Source: Janthinobacterium sp. PC23-8 (GTDB taxonomy: Bacteria > Pseudomonadota > Gammaproteobacteria > Burkholderiales > Burkholderiaceae_D). Taken from it: a stretch of DNA of 64,000 nucleotides. Below, in pieces: positions 18,227-27,649 of the stretch. Under the pieces are notes generated by a model. It saw only the letters and a list, made by a program, of their open reading frames with translations, did no database searches and had not been told where the DNA came from. A program made the position numbers and the translations under genes. Within the stretch, counting starts at the first letter, position 1, and each line of letters opens with the position of its first letter. Where the stretch lies: the NCBI RefSeq assembly GCF_002250505.1, contig NZ_NJGY01000001.1, positions 1,946,507-2,010,506 on the forward strand. Reading direction: 5' to 3'.

Positions 18227-19378
18227 ATGCCTACACCGTCTTCCTTCGATCTTGCCATCTGCGGCGCCGGCCCGGTCGGCATGGCGCTGGCCGCCCTGCT
18301 GGTACGGCGCGGCGCGAATCTGACCAACCCGGCCGGCATCGCCCTGATCGACGCCAAATCGATCGAGCAGGCCAGGCGCGACCCGCGCACCGTCGCCCTG
18401 TCCTACGGCAGCCGTCAGATCCTGGAAGAAGCGGGCGCCTGGCCGGTGGCGGCCACGGCTATCCATGAAATCCACGTATCGCGGCGCGGGCGCTTCGGGC
18501 GCAGCCTGATGGACCGCGCCGAACATGGCGTCGATGCGCTCGGCTATGTGGCGCGCTATGGCGACGTGGTGGCGCTGTTGTCCGGGGTGTGCGAGGATCT
18601 GGGCGTGACCACCTTGCGCCCGGCGCTGGTCACCTGCTGCACGGAAGATGGCAAGGGCGTGACCGTGACGCTGGAACAGGATGGCGTGGCGTCCGATATC
18701 CGTGCGCAGTTGCTGGCGCAGGCCGAAGGCGGCCTGTTTGGCCAGCAGGCCGAACGCGCCAATAGCCGCGACTATGGCCAGAGCGCCATCATCGCGTGGG
18801 TGAAGGCGGACGCGCCCGTCGCGCACCGCGCCTATGAACGCTTTACCGACGACGGTCCGCTGGCGCTGCTGCCGCAGGACGACGGCTATGCGCTGGTGTG
18901 GTGCGTGCCGCCGGCGCGCGCCGAACAGTTGCTGGCGCTCGACGAGGCCGCATTCCTGGCGCGCCTGGGCGATGCGTTCGGCGCTCGCCTGGGGCGTTTT
19001 ACGCACGCCACGGCGCGCCTGGCTTATCCGCTGGGCTTGAATGCGCAAGCGACCGGCACGGCGCGCACGGTGGCGATCGGCAATGCCGCGCAAACCCTGC
19101 ATCCTGTCGCCGGCCAGGGCTTGAACCTGGGCCTGCGCGACGCGGCCGTACTGGCCCGCGTGCTGGCGCAGGATCATGGCCCGGCAGGGCTGGCCAGGTA
19201 CACGACATTGCGCCAGGCCGACCGCGGCGCCACGGTGCGCGCGACCGACACCATGGCGCGCATCTTTACGGGTTCCAGCCCCGCGCAGGCCATGCTGGGA
19301 CTGTCGCTGGGTTTGCTCGATATCGTCAGTCCCGCGCGTAAAACGCTGGCGGAACTGATGATGTACGGCAAGCGCTGA
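18227..19378 (+). CDS. ubiH: UbiH-like FAD-dependent ubiquinone-biosynthesis hydroxylase
   Basis: This family hydroxylates the aromatic ring of ubiquinone precursors at the membrane. The 383-aa protein has an N-terminal FAD-binding motif AICGAGPVGMALA, the middle DPRTVALSYGS motif, and the signature GNAAQTLHPVAGQGLNLGLRDA near residue 285. In UbiH/UbiF relatives that signature is usually GDAAH, and here D is N. ATG 18227 is preferred over a TTG at 18215 that overlaps the pepP stop. Linkage to pepP favours UbiH over UbiF or UbiI, but the exact ring position is inferred. Confidence 0.88.
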   Translation: MPTPSSFDLAICGAGPVGMALAALLVRRGANLTNPAGIALIDAKSIEQARRDPRTVALSYGSRQILEEAGAWPVAATAIHEIHVSRRGRFGRSLMDRAEHGVDALGYVARYGDVVALLSGVCEDLGVTTLRPALVTCCTEDGKGVTVTLEQDGVASDIRAQLLAQAEGGLFGQQAERANSRDYGQSAIIAWVKADAPVAHRAYERFTDDGPLALLPQDDGYALVWCVPPARAEQLLALDEAAFLARLGDAFGARLGRFTHATARLAYPLGLNAQATGTARTVAIGNAAQTLHPVAGQGLNLGLRDAAVLARVLAQDHGPAGLARYTTLRQADRGATVRATDTMARIFTGSSPAQAMLGLSLGLLDIVSPARKTLAELMMYGKR

Positions 19379-19446
19379 GCACGGCACGGGCGAAAACGTC
19401 ACAGCCGGCCACGCCGGCATGGAGTAAACAGCGGGGCGATGCGACA

Positions 19447-20430
19447 ATGGGGATCAATCGGATACTGGCCAGCCCCATGACAGATGCACTGCCCGCGCTT
19501 CCCCAAGTCCTGTATTCCCGCCTGCTGGAAGACGCGCTCGACGCCGTCCTCATCATCGACGAGCAATGCCGCATCTGCTATATCAATGGCGCCATGCAGG
19601 CGCTGTCGGGCTATGCCAGCGGAGAGTTGCTGGGTCAGCCCCTGAACGGCCTGCTGCCCGACGCGCTGGCGGCCCAGCATGACGGCATGGTATTGGCCTA
19701 TATCCGCAGTTCGCGCACCTCCAAGGTGCTCGGCAAGATACGCGAATTTGCCATCCGCCACCGCGATGCGCGGATGATCCCGATCGAAATGAAAGCCATG
19801 GACCTGGGCGCGGTCGACGGCGTGCGCTACTTCGGCGCCTTTCTGATCGATGTGCGCGAACGGCGCGAGCTGGCGGCGAAAAACGCCAGCCTGCTGGCGC
19901 AACTGGAACAGCAGGCGCTGTGCGACACGCTCACATGCCTGCCGAACCGGCGCGCCTATGAAGCCCAGGCCGGGCAGGCGATGGCGCGCGCGATGCGTAT
20001 TGGCAGCGGCAGTCACAGCGGCAGCGACAGCCTGCTGGCGGTCGGCGTGGCCGACCTCGATCACTTCAAGACCATCAATGACCGCCATGGCCACGCCGTC
20101 GGTGACGCCGTGCTGCGCACGGTGGCGCAAGTGCTGCGCCAGGCCGGCCGCGTCACCGACATATGCGCGCGCCTGGGCGGCGAGGAATTCGGCCTGCTGT
20201 TCCCGGAGACGACGTTGGCCCAGGCCGTCAAGGTGGCCGAGCGCATCCGCGCTGCGGTCGCTTGCGCCCCCACCATGCTGCCCGACGGCACGGCGCTGCA
20301 TGTGACGATGAGCATCGGCGTGGCCAACCTGGCCTGTGGCGCCACCCTGGACGCGGCCATGTCGGACGCCGACCGCGCCTTGTACCAGGCCAAGCACCAG
20401 GGCCGCAACCAGGTGGTCGCGGCCGCGTGA
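19447..20430 (+). CDS. PAS-GGDEF diguanylate cyclase
   Basis: The protein (327 aa) makes the second messenger c-di-GMP from two GTP. A PAS sensor domain spans about residues 20-130, with a short linker coil (ERRELAAKNASLLAQLEQQ). The GGDEF domain follows, with active site GGEEF near residue 244 and a product-inhibition I-site RVTD five residues before it. Both sites are intact, so an active, feedback-inhibited enzyme is expected. No signal peptide or membrane segment is visible. ATG 19477 is an alternative start. The gene stops 7 bp from the convergent pntB. The PAS ligand is unknown. Confidence 0.93.
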   Translation: MGINRILASPMTDALPALPQVLYSRLLEDALDAVLIIDEQCRICYINGAMQALSGYASGELLGQPLNGLLPDALAAQHDGMVLAYIRSSRTSKVLGKIREFAIRHRDARMIPIEMKAMDLGAVDGVRYFGAFLIDVRERRELAAKNASLLAQLEQQALCDTLTCLPNRRAYEAQAGQAMARAMRIGSGSHSGSDSLLAVGVADLDHFKTINDRHGHAVGDAVLRTVAQVLRQAGRVTDICARLGGEEFGLLFPETTLAQAVKVAERIRAAVACAPTMLPDGTALHVTMSIGVANLACGATLDAAMSDADRALYQAKHQGRNQVVAAA

Positions 20431-20437
20431 ATCACCG

Positions 20438-21904
20438 TTACTCGACGGCCTTGAGCATGTCCTCGATGACCTTCTTGGCGTCGCCGAACACCATCATCGT
20501 ATTGGCCTGGTAGAACAGGTCATTGTCCAGGCCCGCATAACCGGAGGCCATCGAGCGCTTGTTGACGATAATGCTCTTGGCCTTGTAGGCTTCCAGGATG
20601 GGCATGCCGGCGATCGGCGACTTCGGATCTTTCGCCGCCGGGTTGACGACGTCGTTCGCGCCCAGCACCAGCACCACGTCGGTCTGGCCGAATTCGCCGT
20701 TGATGTCCTCCATCTCGAACACCTGGTCGTACGGCACTTCGGCTTCGGCCAGCAACACGTTCATATGGCCCGGCATGCGCCCGGCCACCGGATGGATCGC
20801 ATACTTGACGGTGACGCCCTTGTGGGTCAGCTTTTCCACCAGTTCTTTGAGGGAATGCTGGGCACGCGCCACGGCCAGGCCATAGCCGGGCACGATGATC
20901 ACGGTTTCCGCATTGCCCATGATAAAGGCGGCGTCGTCGGCCGAACCCGATTTCACGGGCCGCTGTTCCTGCGCGCCGGCCGCCCCCGCCGCCGGCGCAT
21001 CGCCGCCGAAGCCGCCCAAAATCACGTTGAAGAACGAGCGGTTCATCGCCTTGCACATGATGTAGGACAGGATCGCACCCGACGAACCCACCAGGGAGCC
21101 CGCGATGATCAGCATCGAGTTATTGAGCGAAAAACCGATACCGGCCGCCGCCCAGCCGGAATAGCTGTTGAGCATGGAGACCACCACCGGCATGTCGGCG
21201 CCGCCGATCGGAATAATGATCAGCACGCCCAGCGCAAAGGCGATGATGGCCATGATGACGAACGGCGTCCAGGCCGGCTCGACGCCGTCGGCAAAGCAGA
21301 ACGTCAGGCCCAGGCCGACCATCACCAGCGCCAGCACCAGGTTGAGCAGGTGCTGGCCCTTGAAGCTGACGGGCGCACCCTGGAACAGACGGAACTTGTA
21401 TTTGCCCGACAGCTTGCCAAAGGCGATCACCGAGCCGGAAAAGGTGATGGCGCCGACAAAGGTGCCGATAAACAGCTCGAAGCGGTTACCGATCGGCAGT
21501 GCCTGGCCCTGCTCGGCGATATTGAAGGCCCACGGTTCCGACACGGCCGCGACCGCGATGCACACGGCCGCCAGGCCTATCAGGGAATGCATGGCCGCCA
21601 CCAGTTCCGGCATCTTGGTCATTTCCACGGTTTTGGCCAGATAGGCGCCGATCGCGCCGCCGGTGACGATGCCGATGATGACCAGGGTCAAGCCCATGCC
21701 GCCGGTCTGCTGCTCCTTCAGTTTCAGGATCAGGGCCACCGTGGTGACGGCGGCGATCGCCATGCCGGAAATGCCGAAGGCATTGCCGCGGCGCGCCGTG
21801 GCCGGCGACGACAGCCCTTTCAGGGCCTGGATAAAGCACACCGAGGCGATCAGGTACATCATCGTCACCAGGTTCATGGTGACGAAACTCATGGCGTGGT
21901 TCAT
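20438..21904 (-). CDS. pntB: NAD(P) transhydrogenase subunit beta PntB
   Basis: PntB carries the NADP(H)-binding domain III and most of the proton-conducting membrane domain of the transhydrogenase, which makes NADPH from NADH using the proton gradient. The 488-aa protein has eight or nine hydrophobic helices in the first 280 residues. The soluble NADP domain includes [15 protein letters not shown] and [21 protein letters not shown]. Its ATG overlaps the pntAB stop by four bases. It is the last gene of the leftward three-gene operon. Confidence 0.96.
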   Translation of the reverse strand: MNHAMSFVTMNLVTMMYLIASVCFIQALKGLSSPATARRGNAFGISGMAIAAVTTVALILKLKEQQTGGMGLTLVIIGIVTGGAIGAYLAKTVEMTKMPELVAAMHSLIGLAAVCIAVAAVSEPWAFNIAEQGQALPIGNRFELFIGTFVGAITFSGSVIAFGKLSGKYKFRLFQGAPVSFKGQHLLNLVLALVMVGLGLTFCFADGVEPAWTPFVIMAIIAFALGVLIIIPIGGADMPVVVSMLNSYSGWAAAGIGFSLNNSMLIIAGSLVGSSGAILSYIMCKAMNRSFFNVILGGFGGDAPAAGAAGAQEQRPVKSGSADDAAFIMGNAETVIIVPGYGLAVARAQHSLKELVEKLTHKGVTVKYAIHPVAGRMPGHMNVLLAEAEVPYDQVFEMEDINGEFGQTDVVLVLGANDVVNPAAKDPKSPIAGMPILEAYKAKSIIVNKRSMASGYAGLDNDLFYQANTMMVFGDAKKVIEDMLKAVE

Positions 21905-22215
21905 GGCTTGTCTCCCTGCTTGGCCTTCGGTTCCTTTTTACGGAACATTTCGAGCATGCGCTGGGTGACCATGAAGCCGCCGAATACATTGACGGCCGCC
22001 AGCGCCACGGCCAGGGTGCCGGCCGCCTGGGCCAGCGGGCCTTGCGTGAGGCCGGCGGCCAGCATGGCGCCGACGATGATGATGGCCGAAATGGCGTTGG
22101 TGACGGCCATCAGCGGCGTATGCAGTGCCGGCGTGACGGTCCAGACCACGTGGTAGCCCACATAAATGGCCAGCACGAAGATGATAAGGTTGGTGATGGT
22201 GTGACTGATATCCAT
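21901..22215 (-). CDS. pntAB: NAD(P) transhydrogenase subunit alpha part 2 (PntAB)
   Basis: This small protein (104 aa from ATG 22215) supplies the membrane helices of the alpha subunit as a separate polypeptide. It has three or four hydrophobic segments, for example [18 protein letters not shown] and the typical [18 protein letters not shown]. In E. coli these residues are fused to the NAD-binding part; the three-gene form seen here is common in other proteobacteria. The frame is open further upstream, but those residues lack hydrophobic or conserved content, so the shorter start is used. Confidence 0.93.
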   Translation of the reverse strand: MDISHTITNLIIFVLAIYVGYHVVWTVTPALHTPLMAVTNAISAIIIVGAMLAAGLTQGPLAQAAGTLAVALAAVNVFGGFMVTQRMLEMFRKKEPKAKQGDKP

Positions 22216-22265
22216 GGTGCCGCTCTCCCGATGTCGATGATTATTTTCTGACTTATTTGCGTAAC

Positions 22266-23378
22266 TCATTTGCGTAACACATCGCCGCCCGTGCACACCA
22301 GGCTGGCCTTGATGATTTCGTCCTCGCGGTCGATCAGGAGCATATCGTCCTTGTCGATGATGAGCTTCAGGAAATCGAGCACGTTGCGCGCATACAGGGC
22401 CGAGGCGTCGGCCGCCACCAGGGTTGCCAGGTTCGGCTCGCCGACGATATGGACGCCATGTTTCACCACCGTCTTGCCCAGTTCGGACAGCGGGCAGTTG
22501 CCGCCCTGCTCCACCGCCAGGTCGACGATCACGGAACCGGGCTTCATGGCTTTCACCGTCTCTTCGGAGATCAGCACCGGTGCGGCGCGGCCCGGGATCA
22601 GCGCGGTGGTGATGATGATGTCGGCCAGCTTCGCCCGTTCATGCACCAGTTCGGCCTGGCGCCGCATCCAGTCGGCAGGCATGGCGCGCGCATAACCGCC
22701 CGCGCCCTTGGCGATCTCCCTTTCCTCATCGGTCAGAAACGGCACGTCGAGGAACTTGGCGCCCAGCGACTCCACTTGTTCCTTGACGGGCGGGCGCACG
22801 TCGGATGCTTCAATCACGGCGCCGAGGCGCTTGGCGGTAGCGATCGCCTGCAGGCCGGCCACGCCCACGCCCATGATCAGCACGCGCGCGGCCTTGACGG
22901 TACCGGCGGCCGTCATCAGCATCGGCATGAAGCGCTGATAGGTGTTGGCCGCCACCAGCACTGCCTTGTAGCCGGCGATATTGGCTTGCGAGGACAGCAC
23001 GTCCATCGATTGCGCGCGCGTGATGCGCGGCACGGCCTCGAGCGCAAAGGCGGACAGGCCAGCGCCGGCCATGGCGGCAATATTGTCGGCGTCAAACGGA
23101 TTGAGCATGCCGATCAGCACCGTGCCAGCGGCCATCAAAGCGCGTTCGGCGGCATCGGGCGCACGCACCTTGAGCACGATGGCGCAGCCATAGGCTTCCT
23201 GGGCGCTGGCGATCTGCGCCCCGGCGGCGGCGTAAGCGTCGTCGGGAATCGAGGCATGCAGGCCGGCCCCGGCCTGCACGACGATCTGGTGCCTGGCCGC
23301 CAGCTTCTTGACGGTCTCGGGCGTGGCCGCGACCCGGGTTTCGCCGGGCCGCGTTTCGGCCGGTATGCCTATCCTCAT
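22266..23378 (-). CDS. pntAA: NAD(P) transhydrogenase subunit alpha part 1 (PntAA)
   Basis: PntAA is the soluble NAD(H)-binding domain I of the transhydrogenase, related to alanine dehydrogenase. The 370-aa protein starts [20 protein letters not shown]. It contains the Rossmann nucleotide motif [19 protein letters not shown] and the mobile-loop region [12 protein letters not shown] strong ribosome-binding site (CTGGAGGC) precedes ATG 23378. It is the first gene of the pntAA-pntAB-pntB operon, and the promoter must lie in the 396-bp divergent gap to the NUDIX gene. Confidence 0.95.
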   Translation of the reverse strand: MRIGIPAETRPGETRVAATPETVKKLAARHQIVVQAGAGLHASIPDDAYAAAGAQIASAQEAYGCAIVLKVRAPDAAERALMAAGTVLIGMLNPFDADNIAAMAGAGLSAFALEAVPRITRAQSMDVLSSQANIAGYKAVLVAANTYQRFMPMLMTAAGTVKAARVLIMGVGVAGLQAIATAKRLGAVIEASDVRPPVKEQVESLGAKFLDVPFLTDEEREIAKGAGGYARAMPADWMRRQAELVHERAKLADIIITTALIPGRAAPVLISEETVKAMKPGSVIVDLAVEQGGNCPLSELGKTVVKHGVHIVGEPNLATLVAADASALYARNVLDFLKLIIDKDDMLLIDREDEIIKASLVCTGGDVLRK

Positions 23379-23774
23379 GATGCCTCCAGAAATTATTAAA
23401 CTGACTAGAATCTAACACGTAAACCACAGCCGTAAACATTTGTGAAGCAGCAACTTCCAGGCGCCCGGTACACATTCCCGCAGAGCCGGTGCGTACCGCG
23501 CGCGCCGCGGCGATGCGCGCTTGTGACAATTTCGCCACATCACGGCATTCGTGCGCGCTTGTTTTGACCACGCAGAGCGCCTATATTGGCGGGCGCACCG
23601 GGCGCCTTGCCGTCAAACTCGTCCATGCTAGTGCGCGCCCCCGGCACGATGTAAGTGCCTTCCCCTGTTATTTGCAAAAACGTTGTCTTTTATCAATATG
23701 TCGGCGCAAAGCAAGCCGGGTTCAGACCGCGCGCGCAGAACAAGATAAAATGTCGGCTCTTTCAAGGATGGATC
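23379..23774. other. Divergent intergenic region pntAA / NUDIX gene
   Basis: 396 bp with no convincing gene. On the minus strand a TTTACG and a TAGATT with a 16-bp spacer (about 23430-23400) could serve pntAA. On the plus strand TAAAAT near 23747 with upstream TTGTCT-like sequence could serve the NUDIX-mnmA pair. The middle part, about 23450-23640, is GC-rich and I see no repeat or hairpin of note in it. Confidence 0.35.
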
Positions 23775-24254
23775 ATGCCGAGAATCTGGAAACCCTCTGT
23801 CACCGTTGCCGCCATCGTCGAGCGCGACGGCCTGTTTTTACTGATTGAAGAAGAGACCAGCGAGGGCGTCAAGATCAATCAACCGGCCGGCCATCTCGAC
23901 CCGTTCGAGTCGCTGGAACAGGCGGTGATCCGAGAAACGCTGGAAGAAGCGGCCTACGATTTCATCCCCACCGGCCTGGTCGGCATGTACATGTCGCGCT
24001 ACCAGTCGGTGCGCACGGGCGAAGACGTCACCTATTTGCGCTTCACCTTTTGCGGCACCGCCGGCGCCGAACATGACCGCCCGCTCGACGAAGGCATCCT
24101 GCGCACCATGTGGATGACGCGCGATGAACTGGCGGCCTGCCAGGACCGCCACCGCAGCCCGCTGGTGCTGCAATGCGTCGACGAATACCTGGAAGGCCGG
24201 CGCGCGCCGCTGGCGCTGCTGCACACGCATGCCTCTGTCTTTAACAGTGCATAG
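23775..24254 (+). CDS. NUDIX hydrolase (NudJ-like phosphatase)
   Basis: The 159-aa protein contains a complete NUDIX box, starting at GHLDPFESLEQAVIRETLEEA (residues about 38-60), that binds Mg2+ and hydrolyses a nucleoside diphosphate-linked substrate. ATG 23775 follows a good AAGGA ribosome-binding site. It precedes mnmA by 27 bp, the same order as E. coli nudJ-mnmA, where NudJ hydrolyses thiamine-pyrimidine pyrophosphates and nucleoside di- and triphosphates. The NudJ identity is inferred from length and synteny. Confidence 0.9.
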   Translation: MPRIWKPSVTVAAIVERDGLFLLIEEETSEGVKINQPAGHLDPFESLEQAVIRETLEEAAYDFIPTGLVGMYMSRYQSVRTGEDVTYLRFTFCGTAGAEHDRPLDEGILRTMWMTRDELAACQDRHRSPLVLQCVDEYLEGRRAPLALLHTHASVFNSA

Positions 24255-24281
24255 CGATTATTTAAATCATTGGAAAGCAAG

Positions 24282-25397
24282 ATGAGCAAGAAGAAAGTCG
24301 TGATCGGCATGTCCGGCGGAGTCGATTCCTCGGTCGCCGCGTGGATGCTGAAGGAACAAGGCTATGAAGTAGTCGGCCTGTTCATGAAAAACTGGGAAGA
24401 CGACGACGATTCGCAATACTGCTCGACGCGCCAGGACTGGATCGACGCGGCCAGCGTGGCCGACGTGATCGGCGTCGATATCGAGGCCGTCAATTTTGCC
24501 GCCGAATACAAGGACCGCGTGTTCGCCGATTTCCTGCGCGAGTACCAGGCCGGCCGCACGCCGAACCCGGACGTGCTGTGCAACGCCGAGATCAAGTTCA
24601 AGGCCTTTCTCGACCATGCGATGCTGCTCGGCGCCGACCTGATCGCCACCGGCCACTATGCGCGCGTGCGCCAGGCGCCGGCCGACGCGCATCGCTACGA
24701 GCTGATGAAAGCGGTCGACGCCAGCAAGGACCAGAGCTATTTCCTGCACCGCCTGAACCAGGCGCAGTTGTCAAAGACGCTGTTCCCGCTGGGCGAAATC
24801 CCGAAAACGGAAGTGCGCAAGATCGCCGAAAAACTGGCGCTGCCGAACGCGCAGAAGAAAGACTCGACCGGCATCTGCTTTATCGGCGAGCGACCGTTCC
24901 GCGAATTTTTGAACCGCTACCTGTCCTACCAGCCCGGCCCGATGAAGACGGCCGACGGCAAGACCGTGGGCGAACACGTGGGCCTGAGTTTTTATACCCT
25001 GGGCCAGCGCAAGGGCATCGGCATCGGCGGCGTGAAGTCGTACCAGCATGCCGACGGCAGCAGCGACGCCTGGTATGTGGCGCGCAAGGATATCGCCAGC
25101 AACACCCTGTATGTGGTGCAGGGCCATGACCATCCGTGGCTGCTGTCGCCCGCGCTCTCGGCCGACCAGGCCAGCTGGATCGCAGGCAGTGCGCCGCAGG
25201 CGGGCAGCTTGTCGGCAAAAACCCGCTACCGCCAGGCCGACGTGGCCTGCCAGCTGTTGCCGAGTGGTGATGAACTGTTCGGCCTGGCCTTCGACCAGGC
25301 CCAGTGGGCGGTCACGCCCGGCCAGTCGGCCGTGTTGTATGATGGCGATGTCTGCCTGGGCGGCGGCATTATCGCCAGTTCAACCGGGGTGCTGTAA
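24282..25397 (+). CDS. mnmA: tRNA-specific 2-thiouridylase MnmA
   Basis: MnmA adds sulphur to U34 of the tRNAs for Lys, Glu and Gln, using ATP and a persulfide relay. The 371-aa protein opens with the PP-loop [15 protein letters not shown]. It has the two catalytic cysteines, in [12 protein letters not shown] (near residue 103) and [11 protein letters not shown] (near 200). ATG 24282 is chosen over a TTG at 24270. A long dyad follows the stop and probably limits transcription into the convergent receiver gene. Confidence 0.96.
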   Translation: MSKKKVVIGMSGGVDSSVAAWMLKEQGYEVVGLFMKNWEDDDDSQYCSTRQDWIDAASVADVIGVDIEAVNFAAEYKDRVFADFLREYQAGRTPNPDVLCNAEIKFKAFLDHAMLLGADLIATGHYARVRQAPADAHRYELMKAVDASKDQSYFLHRLNQAQLSKTLFPLGEIPKTEVRKIAEKLALPNAQKKDSTGICFIGERPFREFLNRYLSYQPGPMKTADGKTVGEHVGLSFYTLGQRKGIGIGGVKSYQHADGSSDAWYVARKDIASNTLYVVQGHDHPWLLSPALSADQASWIAGSAPQAGSLSAKTRYRQADVACQLLPSGDELFGLAFDQAQWAVTPGQSAVLYDGDVCLGGGIIASSTGVL

Positions 25398-25457
25398 CAA
25401 TTGTATGCGTCAAGTTCAGTATCAACGCCTGAGAAAATCGTAGCGAGCGGCAGTGAG

Positions 25458-25511
25458 TTGTGGCCGAGAAGCGCAACTGTACTTTAGTACAGTGAGCATC
25501 GCCGGCCGCAA
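25458..25511. repeat. 54-bp dyad between convergent mnmA and the receiver gene
   Basis: A two-tier inverted repeat shares one centre at 25484/25485. The inner arms ACTGTACT and AGTACAGT (25476-25493) pair perfectly around TT; the outer arms TTGTGGCCG (25458-25466) and CGGCCGCAA (25503-25511) pair with one wobble. A 9-nt internal loop separates the tiers. There is no T-run. It may be a repetitive extragenic hairpin or a bidirectional transcription barrier. I did not find a second copy in this window. Confidence 0.55.
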
Positions 25512-25534
25512 ATCGCGACGCGCAGTAGATTTAA

Positions 25535-25942
25535 TCAGGCGTCCTTCTGAGCAGCGGCCAAAGCCTGCTGCTTGCGCACCATCGCAATGACGGTATTGCG
25601 CACGGTTTTGAGCACCGTGTCGGCCATGAAGGGTTTCACGATAAAGCCCGACACGCCCATCGCGTGCGCCTGCTGCAGCGAGGCCGCGTCGATGCCGCCC
25701 GAGACCATGAAGATCAGGGTTTTCGGATATTGTTCGCGGATGGTTTGCACCACGTCGCTGCCGTCTTCCACCTGCTCGCGCGCGATGCACACGAAATGCG
25801 GACGGTGCTTGACCAGCAGCGCCAGGCCCAGCGCGCTGGTATGGCTCTGGCCGCACACATCGTAGCCGCCATCGGTCAGCACCGTATTGAGCAGGCCGCG
25901 CGCCACGGCGCTGCTATCGATCAGGACTGCCTTTAACATCAT
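25535..25942 (-). CDS. Stand-alone receiver-domain protein lacking the phospho-acceptor Asp
   Basis: The 135-aa protein consists only of a CheY-like receiver fold: IDSSAVARGLLNTVL at the N-terminus, the switch Ser in FMVSGG near residue 81, and the conserved Lys in GFIVKPF near 105. The usual phosphorylated Asp at the end of beta-3 appears to be Ala (HFVCIAREQVEDG). The acidic pocket has one Asp (LIDSS) instead of two. It is therefore probably a pseudo-receiver that works by protein contacts rather than phosphotransfer. No kinase or output domain is nearby. It lies 37 bp downstream of the exonuclease-like gene on the same strand. Confidence 0.85.
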   Translation of the reverse strand: MMLKAVLIDSSAVARGLLNTVLTDGGYDVCGQSHTSALGLALLVKHRPHFVCIAREQVEDGSDVVQTIREQYPKTLIFMVSGGIDAASLQQAHAMGVSGFIVKPFMADTVLKTVRNTVIAMVRKQQALAAAQKDA

Positions 25943-25979
25943 GATGACTTCCCTTGCTTGGTTGTTGCCTGGCGCACGG

Positions 25980-26753
25980 TTACTTCTCCCACGCCAGCAT
26001 GTTCCACGTCACGCCCAACTTCACATCGGTTTTCAGTTCGACGAGCTTTCTTGAAAGATACAGTATTTCGCGTTCTTTTCGCAGGCTTTCACCGAGCGCC
26101 CCGGGTAAAATGCCGGCGCCGGCCATCACGGCGTCGATATTGCCGTAAGCGCGCAACAGTTTGGCGCCGGTTTTCAGGCCGATTTTCGCCACGCCGGGGA
26201 TCGAGTCGGTGACGTCGCCCATCAGCGCCAGCAGGTCGGGCAACAGCTCGGGCGGCACGCCGAATTTTTTTTCGACCCAGGCATGGTCGTGCCAGGCGCA
26301 CTTGAAATGGTCCCAGACCAGCGCGCCATGCGCGATCAGGCCATGCAAATCCTTGTCGGTGGTGGCAATCACGGCCGCACCGCGCCCTTCCCTGAGCCAG
26401 CGCATGACGGCCGTGCCGATCACGTCGTCCGCTTCCACCTCGGGGATGCTGACCACGTGCAGGCCGAAGCCGGCCAGGGTGGCGTAAAAGCCGGGCAAGG
26501 CGTCGCGCAGCACCTGCGGCATCGGCTGGCGCCCTTCACGGTAACCGGCATACAGGGCGTGGCGCCAGGTCGGGCCGCCATAGTCGAAAGCGGGCAGCAC
26601 ATGCGTCGGCTGGTGGTCGTTGATCAAGGTGCGCAACGACGACAGCGCATGGCGCAGCGCGATCTGCGCCTTGAGGTCGGAATCGGGTTCAGGACTGGCT
26701 TCGTAGACGCGGCGTACGATATTCAAGCCGTCGATAGCGAGGAGTCGGGCCAT
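25980..26753 (-). CDS. 5'-3' exonuclease / flap endonuclease-like protein (Xni type)
   Basis: The 257-aa protein resembles the DNA polymerase I 5'-nuclease domain and the stand-alone E. coli Xni. It has LLAIDGLNIVRR at the N-terminus, the acidic metal cluster EVEADDVIGT near residue 109 and TTDKDLHGL near 131. The helix-hairpin-helix LMGDVTDSIPGVAKIGLKTG lies near 178. It probably processes 5' flaps during replication or repair. It is followed on the same strand by the receiver gene. Confidence 0.9.
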   Translation of the reverse strand: MARLLAIDGLNIVRRVYEASPEPDSDLKAQIALRHALSSLRTLINDHQPTHVLPAFDYGGPTWRHALYAGYREGRQPMPQVLRDALPGFYATLAGFGLHVVSIPEVEADDVIGTAVMRWLREGRGAAVIATTDKDLHGLIAHGALVWDHFKCAWHDHAWVEKKFGVPPELLPDLLALMGDVTDSIPGVAKIGLKTGAKLLRAYGNIDAVMAGAGILPGALGESLRKEREILYLSRKLVELKTDVKLGVTWNMLAWEK

Positions 26754-26814
26754 GCGGTAAGTTGATGCTGGTTGAATCGATCATTTTACCGTAGCGTGGC
26801 CCGGGCAACCGCGA

Positions 26815-27486
26815 TTACTTGGCGTAATCGTAGGGTCCGCCACGCTCCAATGCCCGTTGATAGGCCGGGCGCGCATGAATGCGCTGCAAGAACGCCGTCA
26901 GTTTCGGCAGGCGCGCGTCCAGTCCCGCGCGCGCGGCGGCCGCTTCGAGCGGAAAGCTCATCTGGATATCGGCGGCGGAGAACTCATTGCCGGCGAACCA
27001 TTTATTCTTGTCCAGTTCCGCTTCCATATAGGCCAGCTGGCTGTCGATATTGGGCTGCACGAAGGTGGTCTTCACTTTTTGCGCGATGCCGCGCGCGATC
27101 GGTTTCGCAAAGAACGGCATCGGGCTCGATTCGACCTTGTCGAACAGCAGCTTCATCAGCAGCGGCGACATGGCCGAGCCTTCGGCGAAGTGCAGCCAGT
27201 AGGTATAGCGCAGCTTTTCCGGCGTGCCTGCCGTCGGCACCAGACGGCCGTTGCCGTAGCGCTCGACCAGGTAGTCGATGACGGCGCCCGATTCGGCGAC
27301 CGTGTTGGCGCCGTCGGTGATCACGGGCGACTTGCCCAGCGGATGCACGGCTTTCAGGGCAGCCGGCGCCAGCATGGTTTCCGGGTCGCGCTGGTAGCGC
27401 CTGACCTCGTACTCGAGGCCCAGTTCTTCGAGCAGCCACAGCACGCGCTGCGAGCGCGAATTGTTGAGATGGTGGACAACGATCAT
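26815..27486 (-). CDS. Glutathione S-transferase family protein
   Basis: From ATG 27486 the protein is 223 aa. The N-terminal thioredoxin-like domain starts IVVHHLNNSRSQRVLWLLEE, where Ser or Asn near residue 8 is the likely glutathione-activating region, and includes GKSPVITDGANTVAESGA for the glutathione-binding turn. An alpha-helical C-terminal domain follows. The frame is open further upstream but those residues lack family similarity. The gene stands alone, divergent from the DUF898 gene. The substrate is unknown. Confidence 0.9.
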   Translation of the reverse strand: MIVVHHLNNSRSQRVLWLLEELGLEYEVRRYQRDPETMLAPAALKAVHPLGKSPVITDGANTVAESGAVIDYLVERYGNGRLVPTAGTPEKLRYTYWLHFAEGSAMSPLLMKLLFDKVESSPMPFFAKPIARGIAQKVKTTFVQPNIDSQLAYMEAELDKNKWFAGNEFSAADIQMSFPLEAAAARAGLDARLPKLTAFLQRIHARPAYQRALERGGPYDYAK

Positions 27487-27649
27487 GGTATTCCCGTCAG
27501 CGATAAAGTGACTGCCAGTATAGCGTGCACGCCCGTCGGCGCCGCGCACGCCGCCAGAAGCAAAAACATTGCGCACGATCAATATTTCAATTGACAACAT
27601 CTTGCCGATCCAGCATCTTGCTTATTCCTCAATTGCAAGGATCATCCGC

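Noticed and set aside
20336-22156. Long plus-strand frame opposite pntB
   Set aside because: Antisense to the transhydrogenase operon and His/Asp/Gly-rich without motifs.
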